A stretch of DNA of 64,000 bases, taken from NCBI RefSeq assembly GCF_022458745.1, contig NZ_JAJJJF010000002.1, positions 310,001 to 374,000 of the forward strand, written 5' to 3'. This document shows positions 19,867 to 28,032 of the stretch, piece after piece. Each line of letters starts with the position of its first letter. Position 1 is the first letter of the stretch. The translations under genes and the position numbers were made by a program. Origin of the DNA: Bacillus piscicola (GTDB taxonomy: Bacteria > Bacillota > Bacilli > Bacillales > Marinococcaceae). Below the pieces are notes generated by a model that had not been told where the DNA came from, ran no database searches, and saw only the letters and a program-made list of their open reading frames with translations.

Positions 19867-21336
19867 GTGGCAGATATGTTACCAAACTGGTTAAAAAAAA
19901 GAGCGAGCCTCACCCCCGAACGGCAAGCACTCGAATTTCAGGGGAGCCAATGGACATTTCAGCAATTGGATGAAGAAGTGACGGACATGGCAGCCCGCTT
20001 AGCAGCGTCCGGTATCAAAGAGGGAGAGTACTGCGCTCTATTACTTCGCAATCACGCCGATAGTGTGATCATCATTCACGCTTTATTTTACATAGGCGCA
20101 CGTATTGTGATGCTCAACCATAAGCTGACCACAAAAGAATTGGACTGGCAATTTCAGGACAGCGGAGCGTCTTGGATCATTTCTGAAGAACAATTTGGTG
20201 AGAAACTGCAAGAGTTTCCCAAAGAAAGCGTGCGAAAAAAAGAGGATTTAGCTCAAATCTCAAAAAAAGAGAGTCTACTGCTAAAGGAAGAATTTTGTCA
20301 GGACGAGACAGCTACCATTATGTACACGTCCGGAACGACGGGCAGGCCTAAGGGCGTGATCCAAACATTTGGCAATCATTGGTGGAGTGCCGTTGGTTCC
20401 GTGTTGAATCTAGGTTTGCAGGAGAAAGATCGTTGGTACTGTGCGGTGCCGATTTTTCATATTAGCGGCTTATCGATATTAATGCGGAGCGTTATTTACG
20501 GCATGAAAGTGGTACTTGCAGAGACCTTTGTGGAACAAGAGGTGAATAGAAGTATCCGAGAAGATGGGGTAACGATAGTATCAGTCGTGAGCGCTATGTT
20601 AAACCGGATGCTGGCTGATGTAGGGGATGGTGGCTATCCCGATCACTTTCGGTGTATGCTGCTTGGCGGCGGACCTGCCCCGAAGCCGCTCTTAGAGGAA
20701 TGCAAAGAGAAACACATTCCAGTTTTTCAGACGTACGGAATGACAGAAACCTCCTCTCAAATTGTAACGCTTTCCCCGGAAGACAGCTTACGTAAACTCG
20801 GTTCAGCTGGGAAGCCGTTATTCTCGGCGCAGATCAAAATTGTGAAGGAAGGGAAAGAAGCCCCTGCTGGTACGGCTGGTGAGATTGTGATGAAAGGCCC
20901 CAACGTAACGAAGGGTTATTTACACCGGCCGGAAGCAACCGCACAAGCCATCAAAAATGGGTGGCTGTATAGCGGGGACATTGGTTTCATTGATGAAGAA
21001 GGATTCTTGTACGTGTTGGACCGGCGTTCAGACCTCATTATTTCCGGAGGAGAAAATGTGTACCCTGCAGAAGTGGAAGCTGTATTAAGAGCACATCCGC
21101 AAGTTTTTGAAGCGGCGGTTGTCGGAAGGAAAGATAAACAGTGGGGGGAGGTTCCGGCAGCCTTTATCGTAGCAAAAGATAAAGGAACAACGGCCACAGA
21201 ACTGGAGGCGTTTTGTAAGAAACAGTTAGCCGCGTATAAAGTACCGCGCACTTATCTTTTCTGTAAGGAATTGCCGCGAAACGGAGCGGGTAAAGTGGTT
21301 AGACGAGATTTAAAAGAACAGTTAGGAGAAGAGTGA
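19867..21336 (+). CDS. menE: o-Succinylbenzoate-CoA ligase MenE
   Basis: MenE is an AMP-forming ligase that activates o-succinylbenzoate with CoA. It has the P-loop YTSGTTGRPKG (near residue 152), the A5 motif YGMTETSSQ, the A7 motif YSGDIGFIDEEGFLYVLDR, RSDLIISGGENVYPAEVE, and the C-terminal Lys in PRNGAGKVVR. The preferred start is GTG 19867, with GAAGGAGAG eight bases upstream; ATG 19876 is possible. The longer frame reads through the upstream hairpin. The protein is 489 residues from GTG 19867. Its stop overlaps the menC start. Confidence 0.95.
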   Translation: MADMLPNWLKKRASLTPERQALEFQGSQWTFQQLDEEVTDMAARLAASGIKEGEYCALLLRNHADSVIIIHALFYIGARIVMLNHKLTTKELDWQFQDSGASWIISEEQFGEKLQEFPKESVRKKEDLAQISKKESLLLKEEFCQDETATIMYTSGTTGRPKGVIQTFGNHWWSAVGSVLNLGLQEKDRWYCAVPIFHISGLSILMRSVIYGMKVVLAETFVEQEVNRSIREDGVTIVSVVSAMLNRMLADVGDGGYPDHFRCMLLGGGPAPKPLLEECKEKHIPVFQTYGMTETSSQIVTLSPEDSLRKLGSAGKPLFSAQIKIVKEGKEAPAGTAGEIVMKGPNVTKGYLHRPEATAQAIKNGWLYSGDIGFIDEEGFLYVLDRRSDLIISGGENVYPAEVEAVLRAHPQVFEAAVVGRKDKQWGEVPAAFIVAKDKGTTATELEAFCKKQLAAYKVPRTYLFCKELPRNGAGKVVRRDLKEQLGEE

Positions 21337-22451
21337 TGAACATCAGGGAGATTCATTTGCGAGTGATTCAGGCACCACTGAAAAAACCATTCGTTACCCA
21401 CCTGGAAACTGTCAGGAAGCGTGAAGCAATCATCGTCGAAGCAATCGATGTAGAAGGGCGCTGTGGTTACGGAGAAGCTGTTCCTTTCTCGAGTCCTTGG
21501 TACACCGAAGAAACAATCCAAACGTGTTGGCATATGCTGAATGACTTTTTAATTCCGCTTACTTTCAAGACAACTTGGCATCACCCAGAAGAGCTACCTC
21601 GTGTCTGGAAGGGCATCCGCCGCAATCATATGGCCAAATCAGCCCTGGAACAAGCATTATGGGACTTATATGCTAAGCAGCAAGAAGTTTATCTAGGGGA
21701 CTTGTTTGGCGGTCATAGAAAAGAGATAACAACCGGTGCTGTAATTGCTGCTACTAGTATGAACGAGGCTCTATCTCAGATAGAAGAATATGAGAAAACA
21801 GGCTATGAGCGCTATAAAATTAAAATCCACCCAGAAAATGACCTGGAACTTCTGTCTGCCATTCGCAGTTCGTTTCCAGAGCTTCCGTTAATGGCGGATG
21901 CGAATGGAGCATATACACTCGACATGGCTGAACACTTAAAACAGTTTGATGCTTTTCAACTGTTAATGATTGAACAACCGCTTTCCCATTTCGATATTGT
22001 GGAACACGCCGAACTGCAAAGGCATCTGGAGACGCCCATCTGCCTCGATGAAAGCATTCATTCTGTACATGACGTAAAAAGTGCAATCATGCTTGGAAGC
22101 TGTCAGATCTTTACGTTAAAAATGGCAAAAATAGGAGGCTGGTCTGCAGCTGCGGCGATTCATGAGTTTTGCCTCCAGCACGATGTCCCTCTCTGGGTCG
22201 GCGGCATGATTGAATTTGGAGTTTCCCGTGCACATAATGTAGCACTGGCGACTCTCTCTGGATTCACTCTCCCCGGTGACATATCAGCCTCCTCGAAATA
22301 CTGGGAAACAGATATCATCGAACCGGAGATCACTGTCAACAACGGGAGAATATCCGTTCCCGACGAACCAGGAATCGGATTTGCTATTAATGACAAATCG
22401 TTACGTGACTTGACGGAATATCAGCAAACATACAAAAAACGACATTATTAG
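21336..22451 (+). CDS. menC: o-Succinylbenzoate synthase MenC
   Basis: MenC is an enolase-superfamily dehydratase that converts SHCHC to o-succinylbenzoate. The catalytic-barrel signatures are present: YKIKIH (general-base Lys), DANGAY (metal Asp), EQPL, CLDESIH and LKMAKIGGWSAA (second Lys). ATG 21336 overlaps the menE TGA; a GTG one codon earlier is also possible. At 371 residues it fits the Firmicutes MenC type. It is the last gene of menF-D-H-B-E-C and is followed by a hairpin. Confidence 0.95.
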   Translation: MNIREIHLRVIQAPLKKPFVTHLETVRKREAIIVEAIDVEGRCGYGEAVPFSSPWYTEETIQTCWHMLNDFLIPLTFKTTWHHPEELPRVWKGIRRNHMAKSALEQALWDLYAKQQEVYLGDLFGGHRKEITTGAVIAATSMNEALSQIEEYEKTGYERYKIKIHPENDLELLSAIRSSFPELPLMADANGAYTLDMAEHLKQFDAFQLLMIEQPLSHFDIVEHAELQRHLETPICLDESIHSVHDVKSAIMLGSCQIFTLKMAKIGGWSAAAAIHEFCLQHDVPLWVGGMIEFGVSRAHNVALATLSGFTLPGDISASSKYWETDIIEPEITVNNGRISVPDEPGIGFAINDKSLRDLTEYQQTYKKRHY

Positions 22452-22509
22452 GATGAAAATACGAATAGTAGTAGCTATATATTTTTGTCAGATCGTAACC
22501 ATAGAAAAT

Positions 22510-22543
22510 AATCCCATCCTGCCTGCCAAGCTGAGATGGGGTT
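22510..22543 (+). terminator. men operon terminator
   Basis: AATCCCATC pairs with GATGGGGTT (one G-T pair) and is followed by ACTTTTAAT, 60 bases after the menC stop. Confidence 0.65.
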
Positions 22544-22642
22544 ACTTTTAATCCTATTTTAGCACGACTGCGTGGAACGTAAGTGTTAGGAGTACCGGCG
22601 TTCTTTTTTAATATATTTAAATTAGATTTTCATATAATAAAT

Positions 22643-22740
22643 ACGAATAATTTTACTGACCAACACAGAAATTATTCGTTGAAATCCGTAAGTATCTGTT
22701 TTTGATTGTAACGGAAGGCTGCGACTCCAGCGGGAATAGC
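22643..22740. repeat. Dispersed intergenic repeat, copy 1
   Basis: About 98 bases are closely similar to 57990-58089. The repeat starts with an inverted repeat (CGAATAATT at 22644-22652, AATTATTCG at 22670-22678) and ends with the core CGACTCCAGCGGGA. Beyond the core the copies diverge. I recognise this core as a type of intergenic repeat frequent in Bacillaceae genomes. The rest of the 22452-22931 intergenic region holds only the men terminator and no convincing gene. Confidence 0.75.
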
Positions 22741-22931
22741 ATGAGTCTTGAGACTCCATAGGTAGCGTATGGTGAGGTAACAACCTAAGTTCGCGACGTC
22801 CTGTCGCAACGGTTGCATGACCTATTTTTTCCTTGAAAGTCAAAATTTATTATAAGGAGGCTTATGAATTGTTCTACTTTTCACAATGTCATAAATAAAA
22901 AGGGAGTGTATTCGCAAATAGTAATTAAAAT

Positions 22932-22996
22932 GTGGCGGGACCGTCTGGGAATCGAACCCAGCGGAGACGGCACGCGCCTCCCTGAAGGTTTTGAAG
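22932..22996. repeat. attL: 65-bp direct repeat of the tRNA-Sec 3' portion
   Basis: These 65 bases are identical to 39744-39808. They cover the CCA end, T arm, variable arm and part of the anticodon arm of tRNA-Sec. After this block the sequence departs from the tRNA, so this copy is a non-functional fragment marking the left junction of the element. Confidence 0.95.
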
Positions 22997-23793
22997 TTCG
23001 ACCGTTAATTTTCCGTTCAATCTGTCCGCCAAATCAGGCGTCAAATCAACGTTTAAGACACCTTCGATTAGTTTTTCGCAATAGAACCCATACGTTATTA
23101 TTTCGATTCATATAGTAAACGAAGCCTTCGCGTATAGTATAGCAGAAATATAGCGTAATATGTAGTATGATTAGCGAAACATTCCGTTGCTTATCGTTCA
23201 GTCTGTTTCATAATATGGCGATATAGGGGCGTATAGCCTGCGACAAGGCGCCAGCGTGTGCGTGCCTATAAATATCGGGGGTGGTCAATAGCGGATATAC
23301 AAGCGTTATACAGGCGAAATAGCAGCGTTCGTTTATACATAATTGCGCTTACTGGAACGAAGCAAGAAACGCTGCAGCGGTTGATATTATACGAATGTAT
23401 AAAAACGTGCATAAACGGTAAAATGTTGCAGTTGTGTAACCGTTGTGGCGCAAGGTATTCATATAATAACTACTGTCTATAAGATGTATTATGTTAACTA
23501 AAAACGAATATGTCATACATAGTTACGTATAAAGTGAACGCTGTCTGAAACGGAGAATTGTCGGTTTTATTCGTCGAGTTGTATGTATATCGGATGTACT
23601 TGGCGTGGAGTGGCGTTCCCCAAACGGGTACCCTAATACGTCGCTTATCTGGGCTCAGATACCCGTAAATATCATTTTTTACCTCGGGGGTTTACGCCAC
23701 GGACTGAAACGCCATATAACGTCCCTAGCCGGTAATAATTTGCGCAATATTTTTCAATGTCGGGGGGTTATCGTCTTACCGCAATATATGCGA
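22997..23793. other. Left-end region of the element without a convincing gene
   Basis: About 800 bases lie between attL and the first XRE gene. The small open frames here lack ribosome sites; one, GTG 23258-23482, encodes a 74-residue Cys-containing peptide that I do not trust. The segment does hold a nested set of inverted repeats (listed separately) and AAATC-rich words near attL that could be integrase contacts. Confidence 0.6.
23601..23714. repeat. Nested inverted repeats, possible origin or structured RNA
   Basis: TGGCGT (23601-23606) pairs with ACGCCA (23709-23714). GTGGCGT (23610-23616) pairs with ACGCCAC (23694-23700). ACGGGTA (23624-23630) pairs with TACCCGT (23660-23666). ATCTG (23647-23651) pairs with CAGAT (23656-23660); this last stem shares base 23660 with the third. 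All are nested in one another with no open reading frame across them. Function is unknown; a single-strand origin, oriT or small RNA are options. Confidence 0.6.
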
Positions 23794-24030
23794 TTACTCG
23801 AAAAACTTGCCCGGCTTCTTTACGCCTAGCTTTTTGAGCGCCTTCTTTACTTTCATCTCCGTTGATAACTTCGGCTGATATTCCTCGTCATTACATAACC
23901 GCGATATAGTCCCGCGGCTTAATCCCGAAGCTTTCTCCAGTTCAAGTTGCGTTATTCCTTCCTCATCTAATTTCTCACCGAAATATGTCCGCGGCTTCTG
24001 CACGTCAAAGAATCCGAAAAATAGCAACAT
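23794..24030 (-). CDS. XRE-family helix-turn-helix regulator
   Basis: This 78-residue protein has a central helix-turn-helix (GITQLELEKASGLSRGTISR) of the Cro/CI type. The N-terminus is hydrophobic (MLLFFGFFDVQ) and the C-terminus is lysine-rich (VKKALKKLGVKKPGKFFE). ATG 24030 follows GAGGTGATCGTT; a GTG at 24039 is the only in-frame alternative. It is transcribed towards attL, divergent from the FtsK-like gene, and inverted repeats lie in the shared upstream region. It probably controls the transfer-like module. Confidence 0.75.
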   Translation of the reverse strand: MLLFFGFFDVQKPRTYFGEKLDEEGITQLELEKASGLSRGTISRLCNDEEYQPKLSTEMKVKKALKKLGVKKPGKFFE

Positions 24031-24065
24031 AACGATCACCTCGTCTTTTTACCGTCAGTCTCGTC

Positions 24066-24104
24066 CGAGGTGTCATTTTTTATACCTCGCGAAAAAAAGT
24101 GACA
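24066..24104. promoter_or_regulatory. Inverted repeats in the XRE/FtsK divergent region
   Basis: CGAGGT (24066-24071) and ACCTCG (24084-24089) form one inverted repeat. TGTCA (24071-24075) and TGACA (24100-24104) form a second that overlaps it, flanked by T and A runs. They lie just upstream of the minus-strand XRE gene in the 300-base divergent region (24031-24330), which otherwise shows no gene. They are operator candidates. Confidence 0.5.
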
Positions 24105-24330
24105 TATAGGACAAGCGTACCACAATACGATTAAGTATACGACAAAGAATGCCGGAGAGGCTGCCGATTGAAAGACGTTTCAACTATTCGTTTCTATCCT
24201 TCGCAACTGGCTACGATAGCAGACAGGTAACTCGCTGCTAACTTTCCCGCAGTAATAGGCGTTCACCTTGTCCGGTACCGTTCGTTTCATTTGGGACTAT
24301 TTCTCCGAAATAAAGAAAGAAGGTGGTGCG

Positions 24331-25662
24331 ATGCTTTTCGAAGTTTCCTCGTCATTGTTGATGGGCGGATTGGTCGGCTATACCTATTTGCAACAAAGCG
24401 GAACCACGTCAGACGCGGCGAAAATTCAGCGCATTTGTGCTAATTCAGGATTGACCGTGAAGGAGGGCGGTAAAACTCGTACGATGCAGCTATTGCGGAA
24501 AACGAGGCGTGAATGGGGCGTCGAATATGCTTACCGTATTCCGTTAGGTTTATCGGTCAAGGATTTCGAAAATAAAATCCACGTTATCCAGGACGGACTC
24601 AATAACAAATACGCCATATTCGATATAACGCTTGCCGACATTAAAAAACTCCGGCCTAATAAACGGATCATTCAGCAGATTAAGCAACTATTGCGTAAGG
24701 AGGTACACAAGGAAATTGAGCTTACGTATGACGGTCTGTTAAAGATTCGCGTCTACAATGATCGCCTGACGGAGTACGTCAAATATGACGATAATCTCCT
24801 CGCAAAGTGTAAGGGCTGGCAGGTGCCGGCAGGCGTTTCGAGACACGGCTGGCTATTTCACGACTTCGAACAATTCCCGCACATGATTGTCGCGGGCGCT
24901 ACTGACAAAGGGAAGTCGGTATTTCTGAAAAACGTCATCACTACGTTAATCGACCGTAAGCCTGACGACGTGTCATTCTCGCTTATCGACTTAAAAGGTG
25001 GCCTTGCGTTTGCCCGTTACCGTGACTGCGCCCAGGTCCGATGCGTTGCAAAGTCACCGATTGAAGCAGTTGAAGCTTTGCGGAATCTCCAGCAATCCAT
25101 GAACGATAAGCTCGACTATTTACTCGAAAAGGGTTACGAGGACATGAAGGAAGCGAAGGAGGACGCCAGGAATTTTATTGTCATAGATGAGGCGGCAGAT
25201 TTATCCAGCTTCGGTGAGACGGATAAGGAAATGAAAAAGGCGTTAGTCGAAGCGGAGTCCATTATTAAAGATATTGGGCGTAGGGGACGCGCAGCAGGTT
25301 ATCGGCTCATATACGCCACTCAGTACCCTACGAATGAGACGTTACCTAGTCAAGTCCGCCAAAATGTGAGCGCAAGAGTCTGCTTTAAATTAGAAACGGC
25401 TCGCGCAAGTATGGCCGTACTAGATGAAACTGGAGCGGAGGAGTTACCGGCAACTAAAGGGCGGGCAATTTACCGTACTGCGGACGGTCAAACAACGATT
25501 CAAACTCCGTATATAAGTAACGATTATATTCAGCGGAAAATAGAGCCGCATATCAATATTCGTGCGAGGGAGGAGTCGCAAGATGGCGTTAACAAAGGAA
25601 CTGCGACGGATCGAACGGGAAGAGGAGATTCTCTTATCATTGAAGAAACTGAACTATCTTAA
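24331..25662 (+). CDS. FtsK/SpoIIIE (HerA)-type DNA translocase, probable transfer ATPase
   Basis: This 443-residue protein has one N-terminal membrane-like segment (VSSSLLMGGLVGYTYL) and a C-terminal P-loop ATPase domain. Walker A is GATDKGKSVFLKNV, Walker B is NFIVIDEAADL, and the sensor-like region is RRGRAAGYRLIYATQYP. This is the FtsK/HerA class used for DNA pumping in chromosome segregation, in ICEBs1/Tn916-like coupling proteins and in actinomycete TraB. ATG 24331 follows AAGGTGGTGCG. The next gene overlaps its end by 80 bases, indicating coupling. Confidence 0.87.
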   Translation: MLFEVSSSLLMGGLVGYTYLQQSGTTSDAAKIQRICANSGLTVKEGGKTRTMQLLRKTRREWGVEYAYRIPLGLSVKDFENKIHVIQDGLNNKYAIFDITLADIKKLRPNKRIIQQIKQLLRKEVHKEIELTYDGLLKIRVYNDRLTEYVKYDDNLLAKCKGWQVPAGVSRHGWLFHDFEQFPHMIVAGATDKGKSVFLKNVITTLIDRKPDDVSFSLIDLKGGLAFARYRDCAQVRCVAKSPIEAVEALRNLQQSMNDKLDYLLEKGYEDMKEAKEDARNFIVIDEAADLSSFGETDKEMKKALVEAESIIKDIGRRGRAAGYRLIYATQYPTNETLPSQVRQNVSARVCFKLETARASMAVLDETGAEELPATKGRAIYRTADGQTTIQTPYISNDYIQRKIEPHINIRAREESQDGVNKGTATDRTGRGDSLIIEETELS

Positions 25663-26179
25663 TCGGTCGCAGTTGCAGGTGCTTCACAATCTCGGCAGTG
25701 ATCGCAATGCTTCGCGAGTATTAAAGAATATGAGCGAATATGTCAGCAGCTTCCGAGACGGAGAAAACGTTTATTATCTTAATAAAGTAGGGCGCGAACG
25801 GGTTAACTGTCGCAGGGTATTAAAAAAGACGATCCAGGCCCGGCACTATATTATGCGTAACTATCTCTATATTGCGTACGGTCAGCCTGCAACGTGGAAG
25901 AACGAAATTAAACTGGCCGTAAAGGGTATAACAAGCGTAATATGCGATGCTTTATTCGTGGAAAATAATCGTTATTTTATTATTGAGGTGGATCATACGC
26001 AAAAGATGAGCGTTAACAGGCGGAAGATAAAAAAATATCAGCAATTAATGACTGGGGGAGCCTTCAAAATACCGCCAAGCTTTATATGGATAACGACAAC
26101 CGAGTACCGCAGAAAACAACTCGAAAAGCTACACGAGGGGCTGGACTGTCGAATCTTTACCGTTCAAGATTTCCAATAA
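25583..26179 (+). CDS. Replication-relaxation family protein
   Basis: This 198-residue protein has an N-terminal winged-helix-like part (EEEILLSLKKLNYLNRSQLQ, SDRNASRVLKNM). A nuclease-like core follows (CDALFVENNRYFIIEVDHTQKM, then KIKKYQQLMTGGAFKIPPSF), which I recognise as the replication-relaxation family of Firmicutes and actinobacterial plasmids. These are suggested to act in plasmid replication or DNA relaxation; biochemical roles are thin. ATG 25583 has GGGAGGAG seven bases upstream and lies inside the end of the FtsK-like gene, so the two are translated together. Confidence 0.78.
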   Translation: MALTKELRRIEREEEILLSLKKLNYLNRSQLQVLHNLGSDRNASRVLKNMSEYVSSFRDGENVYYLNKVGRERVNCRRVLKKTIQARHYIMRNYLYIAYGQPATWKNEIKLAVKGITSVICDALFVENNRYFIIEVDHTQKMSVNRRKIKKYQQLMTGGAFKIPPSFIWITTTEYRRKQLEKLHEGLDCRIFTVQDFQ

Positions 26180-26197
26180 CACGGGGAGGCGTTTAAT

Positions 26198-26599
26198 ATG
26201 TTTAATCGCACGAAAACAGTAGGGACCGTCAGTGAGTTCATGAATCCGCAACCTAAGCAAAGGAAAAAGCGTAATACGGCGTCTATTACGGTACCTCTAC
26301 TACTGGCAGGCGGTGCAACAACTCCGGCAATGGCGGCAGAGCCGGCAGCGGTAACGGTAGCAATAGGGGACGGTATTAAAGAGAAGATAATGCATTCTTT
26401 CGATCCGTTAATTGATCTTATTACATCGCTCAGTTACCCGATTGCGGGCGTAATGATCGCGGGCGGGGCGTTAATGATAATGATCGGGCAGAAAGACAAA
26501 GGTTATTCGCTAATACAGAATAGCGCAATAGGATATATACTCGTACAGTTATCGCCGTTAATGTTAGAGTTATTAGTCGGAATAGGGGATGCTGTATGA
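26198..26599 (+). CDS. VirB2/TrbC-like small membrane protein
   Basis: This 133-residue protein has a basic N-terminus, a signal-like segment ending in TTPAMAAEPA (AxA-type cleavage site) and two strong membrane segments (about 74-95 and 103-127) separated by GQKDKGY. That layout is typical of VirB2/TrbC pilins and their Gram-positive relatives. It follows the FtsK-like and replication-relaxation genes by 18 bases. No VirB4 or VirB6 partner is present, so whether it forms a pore or a fibre is open. Confidence 0.65.
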   Translation: MFNRTKTVGTVSEFMNPQPKQRKKRNTASITVPLLLAGGATTPAMAAEPAAVTVAIGDGIKEKIMHSFDPLIDLITSLSYPIAGVMIAGGALMIMIGQKDKGYSLIQNSAIGYILVQLSPLMLELLVGIGDAV

Positions 26600-26667
26600 G
26601 AACATTCGCATTGTGTACGTTGGAAAAATACGGTAAAATAATAGTCGTATCGAAGGGAGAGAATATT

Positions 26668-27381
26668 ATGAAAATATTTACAAAGGTTGCGGCATTATCT
26701 GTATTACTTACGTTATCAGCTTGCGGAGGAGACGAAGAAGAAAAGGCGGAACAACAGCAATCAGAAGACAGCGCGCCGACCGAAGAAGCTGCGGCATCTG
26801 CGGAAACAGAGGAAGAAACTGAACCGGCCATAGCGGAAGAAGAAGAGGAGGAACCTGCGGAACCGGAAGACGGCGTTTTAACGGAAGTCGGGCAAACTGT
26901 AGACGAGGAGCATTACTCGCTTGAATTGCTGGCAATTAGCGATGAGGAGCAAACTACAAATATCGGACCGGTTGAAATTAAATTGCACGATGCAAAGGTA
27001 TTTGCGCAGGAAGTTTCCGACACAGCTTTCGAGCAATTATACTCCATGTACGCAAGTGATAAAAATTTCACGACCGTACAACTAACGGCTACTATAACAA
27101 ATACCGGTGAGGAAGCGATTGGCGTAAGTCCAGTGGAGACAGTCGTATTAAGCACTGGTCAACAGCTCGAATATGATACGAATGAAGTGGGACAGTACGA
27201 AAAAAGTCTATACGGTGATTATTTTGATGGAGTAACGAAAGAAGGTCACTACGTTTTCGTTATTGATGGTGAGGTGGACGTGAATAATCTAGAATGGATA
27301 AGAGTAATCACAGGGAATACGTTTAACCCCGAGGATTATTCAACGATAAATGAAGGAACAGAAATGCAATTCGATTTATAA
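26668..27381 (+). CDS. Acidic surface lipoprotein with DUF4352-like domain
   Basis: The signal peptide ends in the lipobox LSAC (MKIFTKVAALSVLLTLSACGG). A very acidic Glu-rich linker (about residues 22-75) leads to a beta-rich domain resembling DUF4352 (EHYSLELLAISD, TVQLTATITNTGEEAIGVSP). The product is 237 residues. ATG 26668 follows AAGGGAGAGAATATT; the longer frame from 26596 would hide the signal peptide. Placement at the end of the transfer-like module suggests a surface role such as exclusion, which is inference only. Confidence 0.75.
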   Translation: MKIFTKVAALSVLLTLSACGGDEEEKAEQQQSEDSAPTEEAAASAETEEETEPAIAEEEEEEPAEPEDGVLTEVGQTVDEEHYSLELLAISDEEQTTNIGPVEIKLHDAKVFAQEVSDTAFEQLYSMYASDKNFTTVQLTATITNTGEEAIGVSPVETVVLSTGQQLEYDTNEVGQYEKSLYGDYFDGVTKEGHYVFVIDGEVDVNNLEWIRVITGNTFNPEDYSTINEGTEMQFDL

Positions 27382-27386
27382 ACATA

Positions 27387-27419
27387 AAAAAAGACGGGGC
27401 CTTAATCGGTCTCGTCTTC
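27387..27419. terminator. Bidirectional terminator between lipoprotein and repressor genes
   Basis: AAAGACGGGGCC pairs with GGTCTCGTCTTCTTT using two G-T pairs, flanked by A and T runs. It overlaps the stop of the convergent XRE gene. Confidence 0.75.
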
Positions 27420-27626
27420 TTTGTTATTAGGTATGTATTTAAGTATGTCGCCAGGAGTAAGTTTTAATCCTTCACAAAGTCGGTCAAGTGTATCATAATC
27501 AACTCTCCGAGAAGCGTCTGTTTGTAATCCTTTTACTGTATTGCGGCTTACCCCGGTAATTTCTACGACATTTCGGTTTGATAAATTACGTTCCTCCATT
27601 ATTTCGCCGAGCCTACAAACAATCAT
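27402..27626 (-). CDS. Cro/CI-type repressor of the element
   Basis: This 74-residue protein consists mainly of an XRE helix-turn-helix (RLGEIMEERNLSNRNVVEIT, then GVSRNTVKGLQ) and a second helical part (YDTLDRLCEGLKLTPGDILKY). ATG 27626 follows GGAGGGCGTTATT on the minus strand. It is divergent from the 27796-28355 genes across a region with three copies of a GTCA-N6-TGAC operator, the layout of a phage-like genetic switch. Confidence 0.82.
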   Translation of the reverse strand: MIVCRLGEIMEERNLSNRNVVEITGVSRNTVKGLQTDASRRVDYDTLDRLCEGLKLTPGDILKYIPNNKEDETD

Positions 27627-27660
27627 AATAACGCCCTCCAAAAATATTTAAATAATTTAC

Positions 27661-27755
27661 GTCAGGATGTTGACATGATGACAAAATAAGGCTAAGATAT
27701 ACATAGCATGTCAGGAAGTTGACTAGTTAACAAGGGGTCAAGTCAACTAATAGAC
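27661..27755 (+). promoter_or_regulatory. Rightward promoter with three related operators
   Basis: TTGACA (27670-27675) and TAAGAT (27693-27698) have a 17-base spacer. GTCAGGATGTTGAC (27661-27674) overlaps the -35 box, GTCAGGAAGTTGAC (27710-27723) lies just past the -10, and GTCAACTAATAGAC (27742-27755) is a weaker third copy. The first two are GTCA-N6-TGAC palindromes. They are the likely binding sites of the divergent repressor. Confidence 0.75.
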
Positions 27756-27795
27756 GTAACTATACCATTTTATCATATTAACGGAGGGGTTATTC

Positions 27796-28032
27796 ATGAA
27801 AACTATCGGATTTTATTACGTTGCACCAAAATCGCAAATTGGCTTCGGCTTTATGGTCGTTACTGACGTTCAAACAGGCGCAAAGGCTACGGTAATAGGT
27901 CCGAACTGGCTCGATTACTTCGTCAATTCCGGTCTAGTGTCTGCATCCGCAACTATGGGAGCAGTCGATGTGCCTGCCGAATTATTGGACGAGCTGGGCG
28001 TTACCTTTCCGGAGGTTGCTGCCGTATGTTAA
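27796..28032 (+). CDS. Hypothetical protein, first rightward gene of the switch
   Basis: This 78-residue protein is of unknown family. It starts at ATG 27796 behind GGAGGGGTTATTC and overlaps the next start by seven bases. It has no membrane segment or helix-turn-helix that I can see; it looks like a small mixed alpha/beta protein (TIGFYYVAPKSQIGFGFMVV). By position it would be the first product of the operator-controlled promoter, where phages often place Cro, antirepressor or excision functions, but sequence does not show any of these. Confidence 0.6.
   Translation: MKTIGFYYVAPKSQIGFGFMVVTDVQTGAKATVIGPNWLDYFVNSGLVSASATMGAVDVPAELLDELGVTFPEVAAVC

Noticed and set aside
22864-23115. Open frame of 83 codons with a good ribosome site (AAGGAGG) crossing attL
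   Set aside because: The frame runs through the duplicated tRNA-Sec fragment and into the element, so most of it is not protein-coding by origin, and the product resembles nothing I know.
23258-23482. GTG frame encoding a 74-residue peptide ending in a CNRCG motif
   Set aside because: It has no ribosome site and lies in a region dominated by repeats. The Cys motif alone is not enough to support a gene.
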